Position numbers and translations under genes: made by a program. From Anisodus tanguticus (lineage: Eukaryota; Streptophyta; Magnoliopsida; Solanales; Solanaceae), in assembly GCA_034509755.1 (NCBI GenBank), contig CM067541.1, forward strand, positions 3,522,001 to 3,586,000: a DNA stretch of 64,000 bases, given 5' to 3'. Shown here one piece after another: positions 1 to 11,675 of this stretch (positions within the stretch are counted from its first letter, which is position 1; the number at the start of each line of letters is the position of its first letter). Below the pieces are notes generated by a model that did no database searches, was not told where the DNA came from, and saw only the letters and a program-made list of their open reading frames with translations.

Positions 1-534
1 AAAGAAATTGAAGAGTTAGATATGAACCCATATGCATTTTAGGAATGACGTGAACACAACCAAATGAGAGAAAGAGGCAAAGGTGAAGCTTCAATGACGA
101 CAACGATGAAAGTACCTGAGAGAAAGCTTCAACAACGACGACGATGAAGCTCGGTGGTGTAGCTAAAACGCCATGCTCTTAGGGCACAAAGAGCATTCTA
201 GAATAAAGGGGTGAAAAAGCTAAAATATTTACGTCTTGGGGTGAGGAAAGTAAATGTGCAGGCGTGCAACAAATAATTTTGGAGAAAGTTAAAAGTGGTC
301 CAAATGTTTCTAAAAAAAATAAAAATATTTAATATTTTATAGGTTCCGGGTATCGGTTCCGAGTCCGGGTACCCTGTCTCTATTTGCCGGAACCGGAACC
401 GGACCCGACATTGATCGGTTCCTAATTTTACTACCCGGACCCTACCCGTTATTATAATATATCTACCCGGAACCTACCCGTTAGTGCCGGTTCCGATCGG
501 GTATCTGGGTATCCTGTACCCGTGCTCACCCCTA
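1..534. mobile_element. Non-autonomous hAT element, right part (cut by window start)
   Basis: This stretch matches 12279-12837 almost base for base, including a subterminal zone rich in CCGGAACC/TACCCG motifs and a right terminus GCTCACCCCTA ending at 534. The full sister copy at 11676-12837 has hAT-type ends and an 8-bp target duplication, so this is the right end of a second copy whose left end lies before the window. No transposase is visible. The flanking duplicate, expected to match bases 535-542 (ATCAGAAC), cannot be checked. Confidence 0.8.
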
Positions 535-2463
535 ATCAGAACTAGAACTCTAATGAAAATATTTGTATAAATTTTAAGTTGTTGAAATTAATTGAAAGAG
601 AACTTTAATGTTGTAGTATGTAGGTTGGACCATTTGTATTAAAATAAGACCACCGATCACGGGTACTTCACGCCTCCTTATCAACTTGATTGAATCCACA
701 TTAAATATGGCTTTTCTAGTTTGCATTTAAAGCTTTATTCAATTAATAATTAGGCAACTTTCGACATCAAATAAGTTTAAGGAAAAGATCCCAATTTTCC
801 TTCAACGTTGTGAAATGGTTTAAATTTGTTTTTTATTCATTAAGGACGGGAAGTTTTTCAATACATAAGTCATTTTAATCGGAAAAATAATCAGATGTAC
901 ATTTGAATTATGTGAAATAATTCAAATTTTGCCCATGAACTTTATGAAATTGTACAAATTCATTTTCTCAATCATCGTTCATCATTACTCAAAATTAATC
1001 AACATTATGACAATTTATTCTTTCCACTCTCAAACACACAATTTGAAACCCACCATTTTACTCATCACCACTTCACTCCGCCGACTCTCACAAAAACACA
1101 CACAAACCATCCCATACAAACAATCTCTCACACTTTCATCTTTATCGCTTTCCTTTGTAATTTTGAAAAAAAGATATGCTACTTGTTACGTATAACAAAT
1201 AAAGATAATTTAATAAAGTAAGAACTCTTTACATTGTTGAAACATAAAATAAACTCTAGATTAATATCTACGTATGGATGGATGGACGTAGGATAAAGTT
1301 GTACGATGTCTCCGAAAATATCATGTTATAGATCAATTAATCAATGCTACAATGTTAGCATCGAAAAAGAATTGGATATTAAAATATTAATATCAAATCA
1401 ATAAATTAACGCAAGACATGTGTCTTACGCTTATATATACATGTAATTTTATTATTTAATTATAGTTAAGTGCTCGATATATACATCTCTATGTAAACCA
1501 AATTCATCTACGTCTGCATGCAACGGAAGTGCTGATATTTCTTTACTCCTTTATATTTTTTGTTTTTTGGGCAGACAAAGTTAGGTGAAATGTCTTTTTC
1601 AAATTTTGTCGGCCAACTAAGGATGTATTGTTTTCAATTCCTATGATTTATGAATCTTCGATATCTTGGCAACTATCACAAACATCCTTTTCTTTCATAC
1701 TACAATTTAACATCTTATTTTCTCTTCCTTTTTTTTTTTAATTTAAGGGAAATTTTATTTGAAATTATTATTTACAGAATAGCGAAATTAAATTAAGTGT
1801 AGTGTGAACCTTTCTACAAGTCACAACTGTAATACTACTCAAGTAATGCTATTCTCTCAGGGTCCCAACAAATCAGCTTAAAAACAGAGGCTTGAGATTG
1901 AAAAGATTATCAAATTACAAAGAGTTAGTGATCAAAGATACAGACTTGAACTATCATTTTTTTTCCGAGTTTCACAATCACAATATATGTATTCAAACAC
2001 AACCAACGTCGTTTTGAGAGATATCATCAGTAATACTACTCATGTTTTGAAGGATATGGAAGTGAAAATTATGCATTGTTATAGGGAATTAAGCAAATAT
2101 TTAGGTAGCGGATTTCATGGAAAATTGGCATCTGCAAGTGAAAATAGTACCTTCTTCTACTCTTTTCAACATCTTTCGAAAGAGGTGAAGGGACTATTTC
2201 AATTTGACAAAATGCAACTTTCTAGTATTAGGAGACGCACAAATCCAATTTTTTTGTTAGTTGATTTGATTTCTCTTCTCTGCTTGCTATGGAGGACATT
2301 TGCTTATTGTATATCCTCATAGCTTTTTTTGGATAGGTTGTAAATATTTGAATTTGTGGAGGTTATGTTGATGTTCCCCTCCTCTTTTTGTATTTTGCAA
2401 TTAGATAATGGATGGACAATGATAGGGTCATAGACACATTTTTTTTAAAAAAAAAGTAGTGGT
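535..2463. other. AT-rich spacer, nothing recognised
   Basis: No homology to a known gene or repeat was recognised. Short open frames at 929-1195 and 1987-2322 have AT-driven composition, no recognisable domain and no gene-like context, so they are not called as genes. Confidence 0.5.
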
Positions 2464-2590
2464 GGAAAAACACAAGCGTTCTTAGAAGAAAAAATGTTCA
2501 ATTATGAATAAATGTTCAATTATTTATTCCTTCAGCATATATAATACATTTGTATTCAAACTATAAAAACAAGAGGACAGACAACATAAC
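2464..2590 (-). pseudogene. Duplicate of the mannanase gene 3' flank
   Basis: This sequence resembles the DNA downstream of the intact mannanase gene at 7237-7366. Shared landmarks in the same order are the TTCTTAGAAGAA motif, the TTATTCCTTCAGCATATAT motif, a 'CAAACTA' stretch and 'AGAGGACA..ACATAAC'. The match stops at about 2590, where Copia reverse-transcriptase sequence begins. With the exon 5 fragment at 5698-5848 it forms the two sides of one broken gene copy. Assignment rests on visual alignment. Confidence 0.7.
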
Positions 2591-5270
2591 TTTAAGAAAA
2601 CAGTTTTCGCATCCATCTGTTGAAGATGCAGATCTTCCTTTGCTACCAGCCCAAGAACAATTCTGATTGTCACCAACTTTACTACGGGAGAGAAGACATT
2701 CACATAGCCAATGCCTTCTTTCTGTTGAAATTCCTTCACAACCAGCCTCTCTTTAAAACGCTTACTTCCATCGTGTTATTCCTTTATCCGGTAGACCCAT
2801 TTGTTCTGCAATGTCTTCTTCTCATTCGGTAACTTAGCTAACTCCTATGTATGATTTGACAACAGTGAGTCCATCTAATCTTTCATTGTCAGCTCCCACT
2901 TGATCGATTCATCAACTTGCATTACTTCTTCGTAACATTCTGACTCCCCTATGTCAGTGAACAAAATGTAGTTGAGGGACGGAGAGAACCTGTGAACCGG
3001 CTTACTAATCCTGGATGATTTGCGTAATTCTGTGATCGGAGTCAGCTGATTTGTTTCAGAATCAGCATTTTCATCAACCTCGCCATCACTAGCTTGTCGG
3101 CCTTCTTCTCGTGCTGCTTGTTCCTCTGCCGCAGTAGTACCTTGTTGTAGCTCAGGTGTCGAGAAGTCTCTCAAATAAACTATTTCTGATTCTTTGTTCT
3201 TCGAGACTTTTCTTTCTGAACTCTCCCGCAATTTGTCCTTGTACAACACCTGTTCATTGAAGCCGACATCCCTGTTTCGGATGATCTTCCAATTTTGGTC
3301 ATCCCAGAATCGATAACCAAACTCGGTGTCACCATAGCCAATAAAATAACACTTCTTAGATTTTGGATCAAGTTTACTTATAGCAGTAGCATCAATATGA
3401 AATGAACATAGGATAAGCAACCAAACACTTTCAGAAAAGAAAGATTTACCTTTTTTCACTCCAAGCCTCTTCTGGAATTCTGAAACCCAAAGGAACAGAC
3501 GGTCCTCTGTTAATCAAGAAGGTTGCGGTATTGATTGTATATGCCCAGATTGTCTTGGGCAGTCCAACGTGTATTCTCATGCTCCATGCACGCTCGTTTA
3601 ATGTTCAATTTATCCTTTCCGCTATTCCATTTTGTTGGGGCGTTCCAGGAATAGTCTTCACCATCTTGATCCCATTATCAACACAATACTGTTTGAAGTC
3701 ACCCTTAATATATTCTCCACCGTTGTCAGACCTCATGCTCCTCAACGTGAGGTTTGTCTCATTCTCGACCATGGCTTTCCACCTTTTGAAGACAGTGAAC
3801 ACGTTGAATTTATTTTGCATAAAATAGACCTATAACTTCCTGGTTGAATCATAAATGAAGTTCATGTAGTAATGTGATCCTTTGAGCTATGGGACATTAG
3901 CACGTCCCACACATTAGTGTGCACCAATTCAAGCTTCTCAACTTTCAATTCTCTACCTGCATTTGAAAAACTTACTCGCCTCTGTTTTTCGAGAATGCAA
4001 CTCTCACACATATGATGATCCACCGAGTTCAGCTCCAGAATCATGTCGTTAGTCACCAGAAGCTTCATCCCTTTCTCGCTCATATGCCCCAGCCTGCAAT
4101 GCCACAACTCTGTCTTATTGGTGTTGTCAACAACATCAATTGTATCATGACAGCTCACCGTCATATAAAGAGTACCTATTTTCTTACATCCACCAATCAC
4201 CATAGCACCTTTCGTTACCTTCCAAGACCCATAACCAAAGTTAAGATCATGTCCCTCATCATCAAACTGACTCACTGAGATCAGATTACGCATCAGCTTC
4301 GGCACATGTCTGACCTTTGTGATCTTCCACATGTGTTCATTTGACATCTTCAAATTAATGTCTCTAATACCAACAACGTCTAAATGCTTACCATCTGCCA
4401 AATAGACTTTCCCGCGATTCTCGGCAACGTAATTCACCATTATATCACGATGTAGGGTGGTGTGGAAAGGCGCTCATAAGTTAAGCACCCAAGAGTCGAT
4501 CGAACTATCAACAGACAACAACAACGCATCAGCAATGTCTTCAATGGCAGCATTAACTCCACCCCGTTGGTGTCCTCATTATTTGGTGCCCTGCAATGCT
4601 TCTTGATGTGACCTGGTTTCCCACAGTTCCAACACTCAAGTATTCATCCAGATCTGGATTTACTCCTGTCATTCCATGACTTCGACTTGCTCTTATTTTG
4701 GTTGTAGTTTCTATCATAATTTCTGCCTATGTTCTCAACATTCAAAGTAGAACTCATCAATGCCTCACCAAAATCTATCATGCGAACTTCCTCAGCAAGA
4801 ATATGATCTTTAATATCATTGAATTTCAGTTTAGCACTGCCAACAGAATTACTAACCGCTGCTCTCATCGGCTCCCAGCTATTCGGTAAAGACGCCAGCA
4901 AAATTAGGGCTTGCACTTCATCGTCAAACTCGATTTACACAGATGACAATTGATTGACAATCGTGTTGAATTCATTCACGTGCATTGCAACATGAGCACT
5001 TTCCTTCATCTTTAGATAAAAAAGTTTCTTCGTGAGAGATACCTTGTTGTTTGCCGAAGGTTTATCATACATGTCGAACATGACCTTTATCATGCCAGCG
5101 GTAGTCTTCTCATTCGCCACGTTGTGAGGAACGTTCTTCAACAGCGTCAATCGAATGACTCCCAGAACCTGTCTGTCAAGGAGATTCCACTCTGCATCAT
5201 TCATCTCCTCTAGCTTCGGACTCAGCGGTTGATGAAGCTTTCTGCCGTACAAATAATCTTCAATCTGCAT
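2591..5270 (-). pseudogene. Decayed Copia gag-pol reading frame
   Basis: Segments in order on the minus strand: gag (5270-4935, then 4916-4644 after an in-frame TAA), a zinc-knuckle remnant near 4640-4580 (CWNCGKPGH-like with lesions), a gag-pre-integrase and zinc-binding segment (4440-3862, with LWHCRLGHMSEKGM and CESCILEKQ), an integrase core (3820-3605, with SDNGGEY and TPQQNGIAERIN), a late-integrase/linker part (3459-2875), and the beginning of RT (2739-about 2591, with FSPVVKLVTIR). Nonsense codons and frameshifts separate the parts, so no functional polyprotein can be made. The composition is that of Tnt1-like plant Copia elements. Confidence 0.85.
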
Positions 5271-5344
5271 TCTCCAAAATGCAAAATTCGTACCATCGAA
5301 TTTCCCGATGTTGTGCGTCGAACCATCTTAGAACACAACCCGTC

Positions 5345-5356
5345 GCTCTGATACCA
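5345..5356 (-). other. Primer-binding site for initiator tRNA-Met
   Basis: On the minus strand this reads TGGTATCAGAGC, the usual plant Copia primer-binding site complementary to the 3' end of initiator tRNA-Met. It lies two bases inside the 5' LTR boundary (AACA, 5362-5359) and so fixes that LTR end. Confidence 0.9.
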
Positions 5357-5358
5357 GT

Positions 5359-5697
5359 TGTTAGGATTTGAGTCTCAAATCCGACCTAATCAGAAAATAG
5401 TAAATAAGCGAAGAACAAATAACACACAGATTTATAATGGTTCACCCTCAATGCGAGAGCTACGTCCACTTTGCCGCTGCAGATTTCACTATAATCAAAA
5501 TAGGGAGTTTGTGTTTACAATTCTCTCTTGCTCACATACAAAGAAAAATGGCGCCGCAGAATATATAACGAAAACTAGGGCGAACATAATACAAGCCCGA
5601 AATTCCCAAAATACCCTCTACTAAATAATCTTAGCGTTCCACACTCTGTTTAGGGTCTTCATAGCGTCGACGGTGAATTAGGCTCCACAACTCAACA
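5359..5697 (-). repeat. 5' LTR of the truncated Copia element
   Basis: This 339-bp segment starts TGTTGAG and ends CCTAACA on the minus strand, giving the TG...CA ends of an LTR. It directly abuts the primer-binding site on one side and the mannanase exon 5 fragment on the other. No second LTR copy exists in the window, so the outer boundary is inferred from the terminal motif and from where the mannanase homology begins. Confidence 0.75.
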
Positions 5698-5848
5698 TCT
5701 CTAGATCATTGCCTTTGCTAGACTTTCGGAATTCAGCAATCACTAAAGGTTTCTTTAGTATGGTTCTTGCATCTTTTCCAATGACTTGTTATCCACCTTT
5801 CAATCCGTGCCAATTGTACATCATCGCTTTGTCCGGATAACCTTGATG
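5698..5848 (-). pseudogene. Mannanase exon 5 fragment
   Basis: These bases align to the start of exon 5 of the intact mannanase gene (about 7837-7978). Long shared runs include TTTCTTTAGTATGGTTCTTG and ATCGCTTTGTCCGGATA, interrupted by substitutions and small changes. It corresponds to the part of the enzyme around ISGQSD to LAEFGKSS, with the nucleophile region altered. The copy lacks exons 1-4 and is interrupted on its 3' side by the Copia element, so it cannot encode an enzyme. Confidence 0.8.
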
Positions 5849-7092
5849 TAGGTTTTTATTTTGAACTCTTCTACCACCGAATTATCATATCTCTTCTCCT
5901 TTCACCACCAGAAGACTAAGGATCTGTAGTGGAGGCAAACCGCCGAGAATCTCTCCAGAGAAACCATCTCACTCAACCACCATTTTTTTAATTTCATTTC
6001 TCTTTTTCTTTTCTTCTCTTCCTTATCCACCTTAAACTTGACCTTTAAAACTCAGGGACGATGAAAGCCACCATATCCTTCATTGTTGGTCCCGATCCAT
6101 AACCACCGCTGACCTGTTGCAAACTGCTCATTATGGTGGTGGGTCGAAGGTAGGAATGGTATGTATATATTGTATATCATTGTATGTATAGTGTATGTTT
6201 GGTATATTTTTTATGTATGTCATGTGTAGGTTACTATATGTCTATATGTCCTATGTATCATTGTGCATACAATAACATACACACGTCATACAAAGTACAC
6301 ACTATGACATTCATTGTATATGTTTTATATGATGTGTGTTTTGTATGTCGTAGATGAGGAAAAAGATTGGCTGATGCTTCTAGCAATAGTAGTAGCTGAG
6401 CCAAAATAAAGAATATTATAAGTCAGCTTGAAAAAACTATGAGGGACAATTCTTTTTTATTTATTTAAAATTTTAAAAAGGGTTCGAACATGTCGGTGAT
6501 TTTTCTACGGAGCAGCAGCGATCAGTGGGTGGCTGACGGTGTAGCAGCGGCGATCAGGGAGGAATCTGTACAGTGAGGCCAGGATTTGTGTGAAAGAGAA
6601 AGTAGGAAAAAAAAAAGAAAAAAGAGAAGATAGGAAGAGAGATAAGAAAGGAAAATTTCCAAATTCCTCATTTTTGTGGGATTTGTTGGAGATCATATAT
6701 GTTTTTGTAAAGGAATTATGCTATGTTTTAAAATAAAATAATATTGTTAGTTATGATAATTAGGGTCCTATTTTAGCATATCTAAAAACTTATCCCTTGT
6801 ATTAATCCTGATTGTTAACAGATTATTACGAAATGCCACTCTAATGCTATAGTTGAATGCTTTGAATTGAATGAGATGTTGGAGTAATATTCTGTTTGAG
6901 TTTACTTAAAATTGAGATTTGTTCATAGAATTTTGAAATATTAGCGTCAAAAGTTATTTTTCTTTGATTATTGTTAAATTATTGTAGTTTCATTGTACTC
7001 TAAACATCATTATTCTTTTAGCAAAGTGTGTGTCGTTAAAAGTTTATATTACCCCACGAGTAATCTTGTAAAAATTGCTAAGGTAATTGTTG
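5849..7092. other. Spacer, nothing recognised
   Basis: AT-rich sequence with a TGTAT-rich low-complexity patch around 6160-6350. The open frame at 6505-6696 (minus) is a compositional artefact of pyrimidine-rich sequence. No gene or repeat family was recognised. Confidence 0.5.
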
Positions 7093-7165
7093 GTGGTAAA
7101 GCACAGCAATTCTTAGAAGAAGAGATGTTTAATTCTGCGTGAATCTCCAATTAATTATTCCTTCA

Positions 7166-7231
<66 letters not shown>

Positions 7232-7366
7232 TTTTCTCTGGAAAAGCACAACAATTCTTAGAAGAAGAAATCTTTAATTCTGCGTGAATCTCCAATTAAT
7301 TATTTCTTCAGCATATATATATACTTCGTACTCAAACTAAAACGAAGAGGACAAAAAACATAACGT
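7093..7366 (-). repeat. Duplicated 3' flank of mannanase separated by a (TA)n tract
   Basis: Two near-identical segments (about 7093-7170 and 7237-7330) share the TTCTTAGAAGAAGA motif, CTGCGTGAATCTCCAATTA and TTCAGCATATATA, and flank a pure (TA)n microsatellite at about 7167-7228. A third diverged copy is at 2464-2545. They lie downstream of the mannanase stop codon, in or just beyond its 3' UTR. The tract probably arose by replication slippage or unequal exchange. Confidence 0.85.
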
Positions 7367-7572
7367 TCCCTTTTTATGAAATAATTTATGCAATTACATT
7401 CTCTAGTTTAATCAAATTCACATGTTTGGTAATTCAATCTCGAGTTAATCCTGGACTTAATATCACTCAAATCCACTTATAAATAGATTATTGTTGAATT
7501 AGAAAAATAATCAACTCGAAGAACCTATAATGGAACTTATTTTCTTTCGTATATCCTCCATAATGGTATTAT

Positions 7573-9593
7573 TCATGCCTTGATCACTCGATGTGATTGG
7601 CTGGAAGAATGAGCAAGAGGGCTATGAACCAAATTAGTCAAATCTGTCATGGCATGAGATTGACCTGAAATTATTCCAGTAGTTGAAGGGTTTTGTCCCA
7701 AAACAATGCAATAACCATCATCATAATTCTCCATCCCTTGTGCCATGAGTTGCCATACTAAGCTTCCGGCCATGGTTCCCCCTTCTTTTGCCAAATTGTA
7801 GACATTTCTATATACACTACTCATGAATATGTCTCTTGATCCTTGACCTCTGCTAGACTTGCCAAATTCAGCAAGCACTAGAGGTTTCTTTAGTATGGTT
7901 CTTGCATCTTGCCAATGGCTTGTTAACCACCTTTCCATCCATGCCAATTGTGCAGCATCGCTTTGTCCGGATATCCTGTAAATTTAAAAAATTTAAGTGT
8001 TATGCACTAACAATCAAAGAAATACTTACAAAATCATGTCCACTTATAATAAGCTTTGGCAAAGTTATTCCTTTTTCATAGTATATTATAATAGAAATAT
8101 GTGAATTTGTGAGTAGAGAAAAGATGTAAAATTACCATTGGTCAGTGTATGCATGGATAGTGGCAAAATCAATCTCATTGATAAGATGGTTACTTATGAA
8201 ATCTGTTCCGACTTGATAACCAGGATTAACTTGCTTTCTTTCAGGAATTGAATCACCATAAAATCCCTCCATTCCAACCTCCAACAAGTGTTTATTGTCT
8301 AGTGACTTCACAAAACTTGCCATTTCTTGAACCCAAGCCTTAAACAATATTAGTCAAAACCAAAAATTTTACAGCAAAACGTTAGTCGTTGATATTTCTA
8401 AAATTCAATTAATTTGGAAATGAATTAAAATGCACTATTTTGAGGCTCACATTAACAGTTTTTCCTGAATAGTCAGCTTGGTCACGTGGCTCATTCATGA
8501 GTTCCCATGCCATAATTGTTGGATCATCTCTATAAGCAACTCCACTATTAGTGTTGACCCTTGTAATGATTTTCTGTAGCGATTTCACGAGAACATAAAC
8601 TTATTAACTACCCGTCTAGCTTCTTTAATTTTACTTAATTATATAAGTTAACAAAAAGATTACATGCTTATCAAACAATATAATTGTTTAAGTGAAAAAC
8701 ATTTCATATGTTCTCACCCCATACCTTAATGTGGTTCTTGTAATACTCTTTGAGAATAGGATGGGTATAGAAATCATCGTCTCCATTAATATAAGCTCCT
8801 GCATTTCGCGCCCACTGAACATATTGAGCTTTTCCTCCAAAGTCGTTCCACTGGTTTACAAAGCTCAAGATTAAGCGAACACCATATTTTTTAGCTTCCG
8901 AGATCACAAAATCCAAACCCTAAATCCAAAATATATACAATATTAATAACCCCAAATTTGGAAACTATTAAAATAATAAGTACTATCTAACTAGGAACAC
9001 ATTTCAATTGCTTTGATAAATAAACTATAAAATATTTAGTACAAGTAATTTAAGTAATATACATGACACAATCCAAAGATTTTTTACACTGCGAGTGAGA
9101 TCTAATTAATTATAACAGGTTATTGCTTTATTTTCTAGATTATAATATTAGACTAGCTAGATATGTTTAATTACCTATTGTTGTAGCTATATCAATTTAA
9201 CTTGATAATGTAAAAAATATTTATATTGTCAATGCGCATAACTTAAACTTTTACTTGAAAAACACGTTCATCGTATACACCGGGTGATATTTGTAATGCT
9301 CCATAACCTCCATCACTGAAAGCCCACGTGCGACAAACAGAAAGGCCAGCACCAGACGCATCTTTAAGAACATTGGTGACTTTGTACCTCTCACTAGGCT
9401 CAGCAGCAACATGCATCAACCAATAGGAGTTGAAACCATTGAATAGAAAAGGGGATCCGTTGAGTTCAAAATGGGAATCTTTAACTGTTACAAACCCTAA
9501 ATTCGCATTATTTCTTGGAACCCTAGCTTCACATGCAAGAGCTAGGAACAAGAGCAAGAGCCCAGAAATACAAACTGTTCTTGTAAAAGACAT
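7573..9593 (-). CDS. Endo-1,4-beta-mannanase (GH5), secreted, five exons
   Basis: Mannan endo-1,4-beta-mannosidase hydrolyses internal beta-1,4 links of (galacto)mannans in the cell wall. Exons in transcript order: 9593-9255, 8919-8725, 8573-8451, 8338-8136 and 7975-7573, all with GT/AG introns and consistent phase, giving about 420 residues, normal for plant GH5_7 enzymes. Met at 9593 was chosen over the upstream in-frame Met at 9614 because it directly precedes a signal peptide (MSFTRTVCISGLLLLFLALA). The acid/base Glu is in WELMNEPR (about residue 206) and the nucleophile Glu in LVLAEFGKS (about residue 323). FNSYWLMH and WNDFGG are typical family motifs. No lesion was seen. From memory it is closest to tomato MAN-type enzymes; the exact orthologue is not decided. 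A broken duplicate lies at 2464-5848. Confidence 0.93.
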
Positions 9594-9667
9594 TTTGTAG
9601 TTTAAGAAGAGCAAGAGCCAAAAAATGCAAGAGGAGATATTTGATATGTTAGGTCATCTATTGTGGG

Positions 9668-9676
9668 ATTTTATAG
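9668..9676 (-). promoter_or_regulatory. Putative TATA box of the mannanase gene
   Basis: The minus strand reads CTATAAAAT about 75 bases upstream of the chosen start codon, the expected spacing for a plant core promoter with a short leader. No experimental start site is available. Confidence 0.55.
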
Positions 9677-10161
9677 TGAGTTGAAGATAAGGAAATTTAC
9701 TAAAAATAGGAAAACTTGTAGGAACTAAGAAGACTTTCCTAATGGATGGATAATGAATTTTGGAAAGTTCACTTGAAAATATTTTATTCTTAAATGATAT
9801 CATGGAATGTTGATGGAAGAGAAAGACAGTTATTTTGTTAAGATAGAAAGACAGGTCTGTTGAAAGAATTATATGGGGGAAAAGAAAAATATTAAAAGAA
9901 AAGGAAAAATATGGAAACATTGGTTGGTTTTTAAGGTTTGATCACTACTAGATTTGATGATGTAATATTTGAAAACGTGTACTCAAGTAAATGCAGTTTG
10001 AAAAAGTTAGTTAGTACATTTGGTTAGTATCTGATAGTAATATACTTGACTATCTAATGTAATACATGATGAACTCTTGCATAAATTTTCTATGTGGATG
10101 TGTGTATTTTAAGTGGATACTTAAGTAACTGTTTTGAACCTATGTACCCTTTGTTAACTTG
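9677..10161. other. Mannanase upstream region
   Basis: AT-rich sequence upstream of the mannanase TATA box. No other gene was recognised. It ends at a Stowaway MITE. Confidence 0.5.
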
Positions 10162-10163
10162 TA

Positions 10164-10400
10164 CTCCCTCCGTTCTAATCTATGTGATATAGTTTGATTG
10201 AGTACGGAGTTTAAAAAAGAAAATAATTTTTTTGAAATTTGTGGTCTAAAATAAGTCATAAATATTTGTGTAGATATAATAATTTCATTAAGGTAAAAGA
10301 GGAAGTTTTAAGTTGAATTATTTATATATATAAAAATCTATCATTCTTTTTTAGACAGACTAAAAAAAAAAGTGTATCACATGAATTGAGACAAATGAAA
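10164..10400. mobile_element. Stowaway-type MITE
   Basis: Starts CTCCCTCCGTTCTAATC after a TA and ends with the diverged complement (ATTGAGACAAATGAAA) before a TA, as in Tc1/mariner-related Stowaway MITEs. About 237 bp, AT-rich, non-coding. The right terminus is eroded. Confidence 0.7.
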
Positions 10401-10423
10401 TAGCAAGCTTGAAGAACCAAAAT

Positions 10424-10574
10424 TGTTAAGTGCATAGTTAAGGGACTATTTTGAACTTACCCTCAAACATAAGAATTATTTTGTCGTTTTCTCCATTTAA
10501 GTTTAACAAAATTGTTAAGTGCATACCTACCCTCAAATATAAGAATTATTTTGTCGTTTTCTCCATTTAAGTTT
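10424..10574. repeat. Imperfect direct repeat of about 65-85 bp
   Basis: Two copies share TTGTTAAGTGCATA and then CCCTCAAA(C/T)ATAAGAATTA through TCTCCATTTAAGTTTA. The second lacks a short internal piece of the first. Non-coding. Confidence 0.75.
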
Positions 10575-11039
10575 ATCATAACAATCTTTTATATGTTACG
10601 TTGCTACACTTGAATGACTTCGATTAGTTTGAATTTTGAAACTTAGAAATATTTTCTTGATTCGCAAATCATTTATGGAGTCACATTTTTCAAGAGAATT
10701 TTGATCAAAATACATTTTAGTTTTCAAAATTGATTAGGTAAGTGAGTCAACATTTGTAGTTTAATCACCCTTTATGTTGGAGACGATACGGTGAATACCA
10801 GTAATTCTCAAAAGTTCTTCAAATTACAAAAGCGTCGCAAAAATTTATAGACACTAGTCCTTTGAACATTGTGAAGTTTTGGGGTGTGACAGTCCGTTAA
10901 AAAGGAATGGTCTCTGAATTTGGTAACAATTTAATTTAAATTGTTCATTTTACCATCGACGACAAGGTTATATAATCATACAAAAATTATGACATATTTC
11001 AAATCACAAATTTAATTTTATGATTGAGTCAAATTGAGC

Positions 11040-11240
11040 ACATCTAGACCAATTTACCTTATTTATTATAAGGTAATATAGTAACTGATGGTATTGATAG
11101 AATATTATCATATCTTATATATTATCATTGATAGAATATTATCATATTTTGCATATCTTTTATATTAGGTAAATTTATATTCCAATTGTAATTAGGAAGA
11201 TTTAGTTACCTAGTTTGTAATTATGTATAATCACACAGCA
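11040..11240. repeat. Possible LTR fragment related to the Copia at 48.6 kb
   Basis: The stretch TTAGGTAAATTTATATTCCA followed by TTGTAATTAGGAAGATT and TAGTTACCTAGTTT resembles the sequence just upstream of the third Copia element (about 48630-48690). This suggests a related LTR remnant. It also contains a doubled TTGATAGAATATTATCATAT motif. Boundaries are not defined. Confidence 0.4.
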
Positions 11241-11298
11241 GGCTCACACAGTACTTGTTCTATTCACACATCTCTCGTACTCATCTATAGTCACACAT

Positions 11299-11433
11299 GT
11301 TCATACATTATGAGGCATAAATATGATATGCACAACAATAAGAAGTGAATGTAGGCCACACAGGTTCATACATTATGAGGCATAAATATGATATGCACAA
11401 CAATAAGAAGCAAATGTAGGCCATACAGGTTCT
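11299..11433. repeat. Tandem duplication, 65-bp unit, two copies
   Basis: A 65-bp unit beginning GTTCATACATTATGAGGCAT is repeated at 11299 and 11364 with very few differences, and a third copy begins at 11429 before diverging. Non-coding. Confidence 0.9.
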
Positions 11434-11675
11434 AACTCAGTCATATGATCAATAAAAACTCGATATTTAGCTTCTTTTCCAATTAAACGAGTATAAAGAA
11501 AAATAACAGGGAGACACAGTCACATAGCACACATATAGATTCTAACAACGCGGAAAGTACGAGCCTTATACCCAAATCAAGGATCCAAATGATCGTACTA
11601 AACTAACAGCTAGTGCCCAAATCATGAGATTCTTCTAATTAATTTAAAGCACAAATACTCATAACATGACATCGG

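Larger units (their letters stand above)
2591..5697 (-). mobile_element. Truncated Ty1-Copia retrotransposon (5' LTR to start of RT)
   Basis: A minus-strand Copia element reads from its 5' LTR (5359-5697) through a primer-binding site, gag, zinc knuckle, protease region and integrase into reverse transcriptase. It ends abruptly at about 2591, within the conserved RT motif that normally reads MDVKTAFLNG (here MDAKTVFL). The rest of RT, RNase H and the 3' LTR are missing. It sits between two pieces of a duplicated mannanase gene. A 5-bp target duplication cannot be scored because the 3' end is gone. Confidence 0.85.

Noticed and set aside
929..1195. 88-residue frame
   Set aside because: Low-complexity Ser/Leu/Thr sequence from a pyrimidine-rich stretch.
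1987..2322. 111-residue frame on the plus strand
   Set aside because: No recognisable domain, no promoter or splice context, and typical AT-rich composition. A gene cannot be supported.
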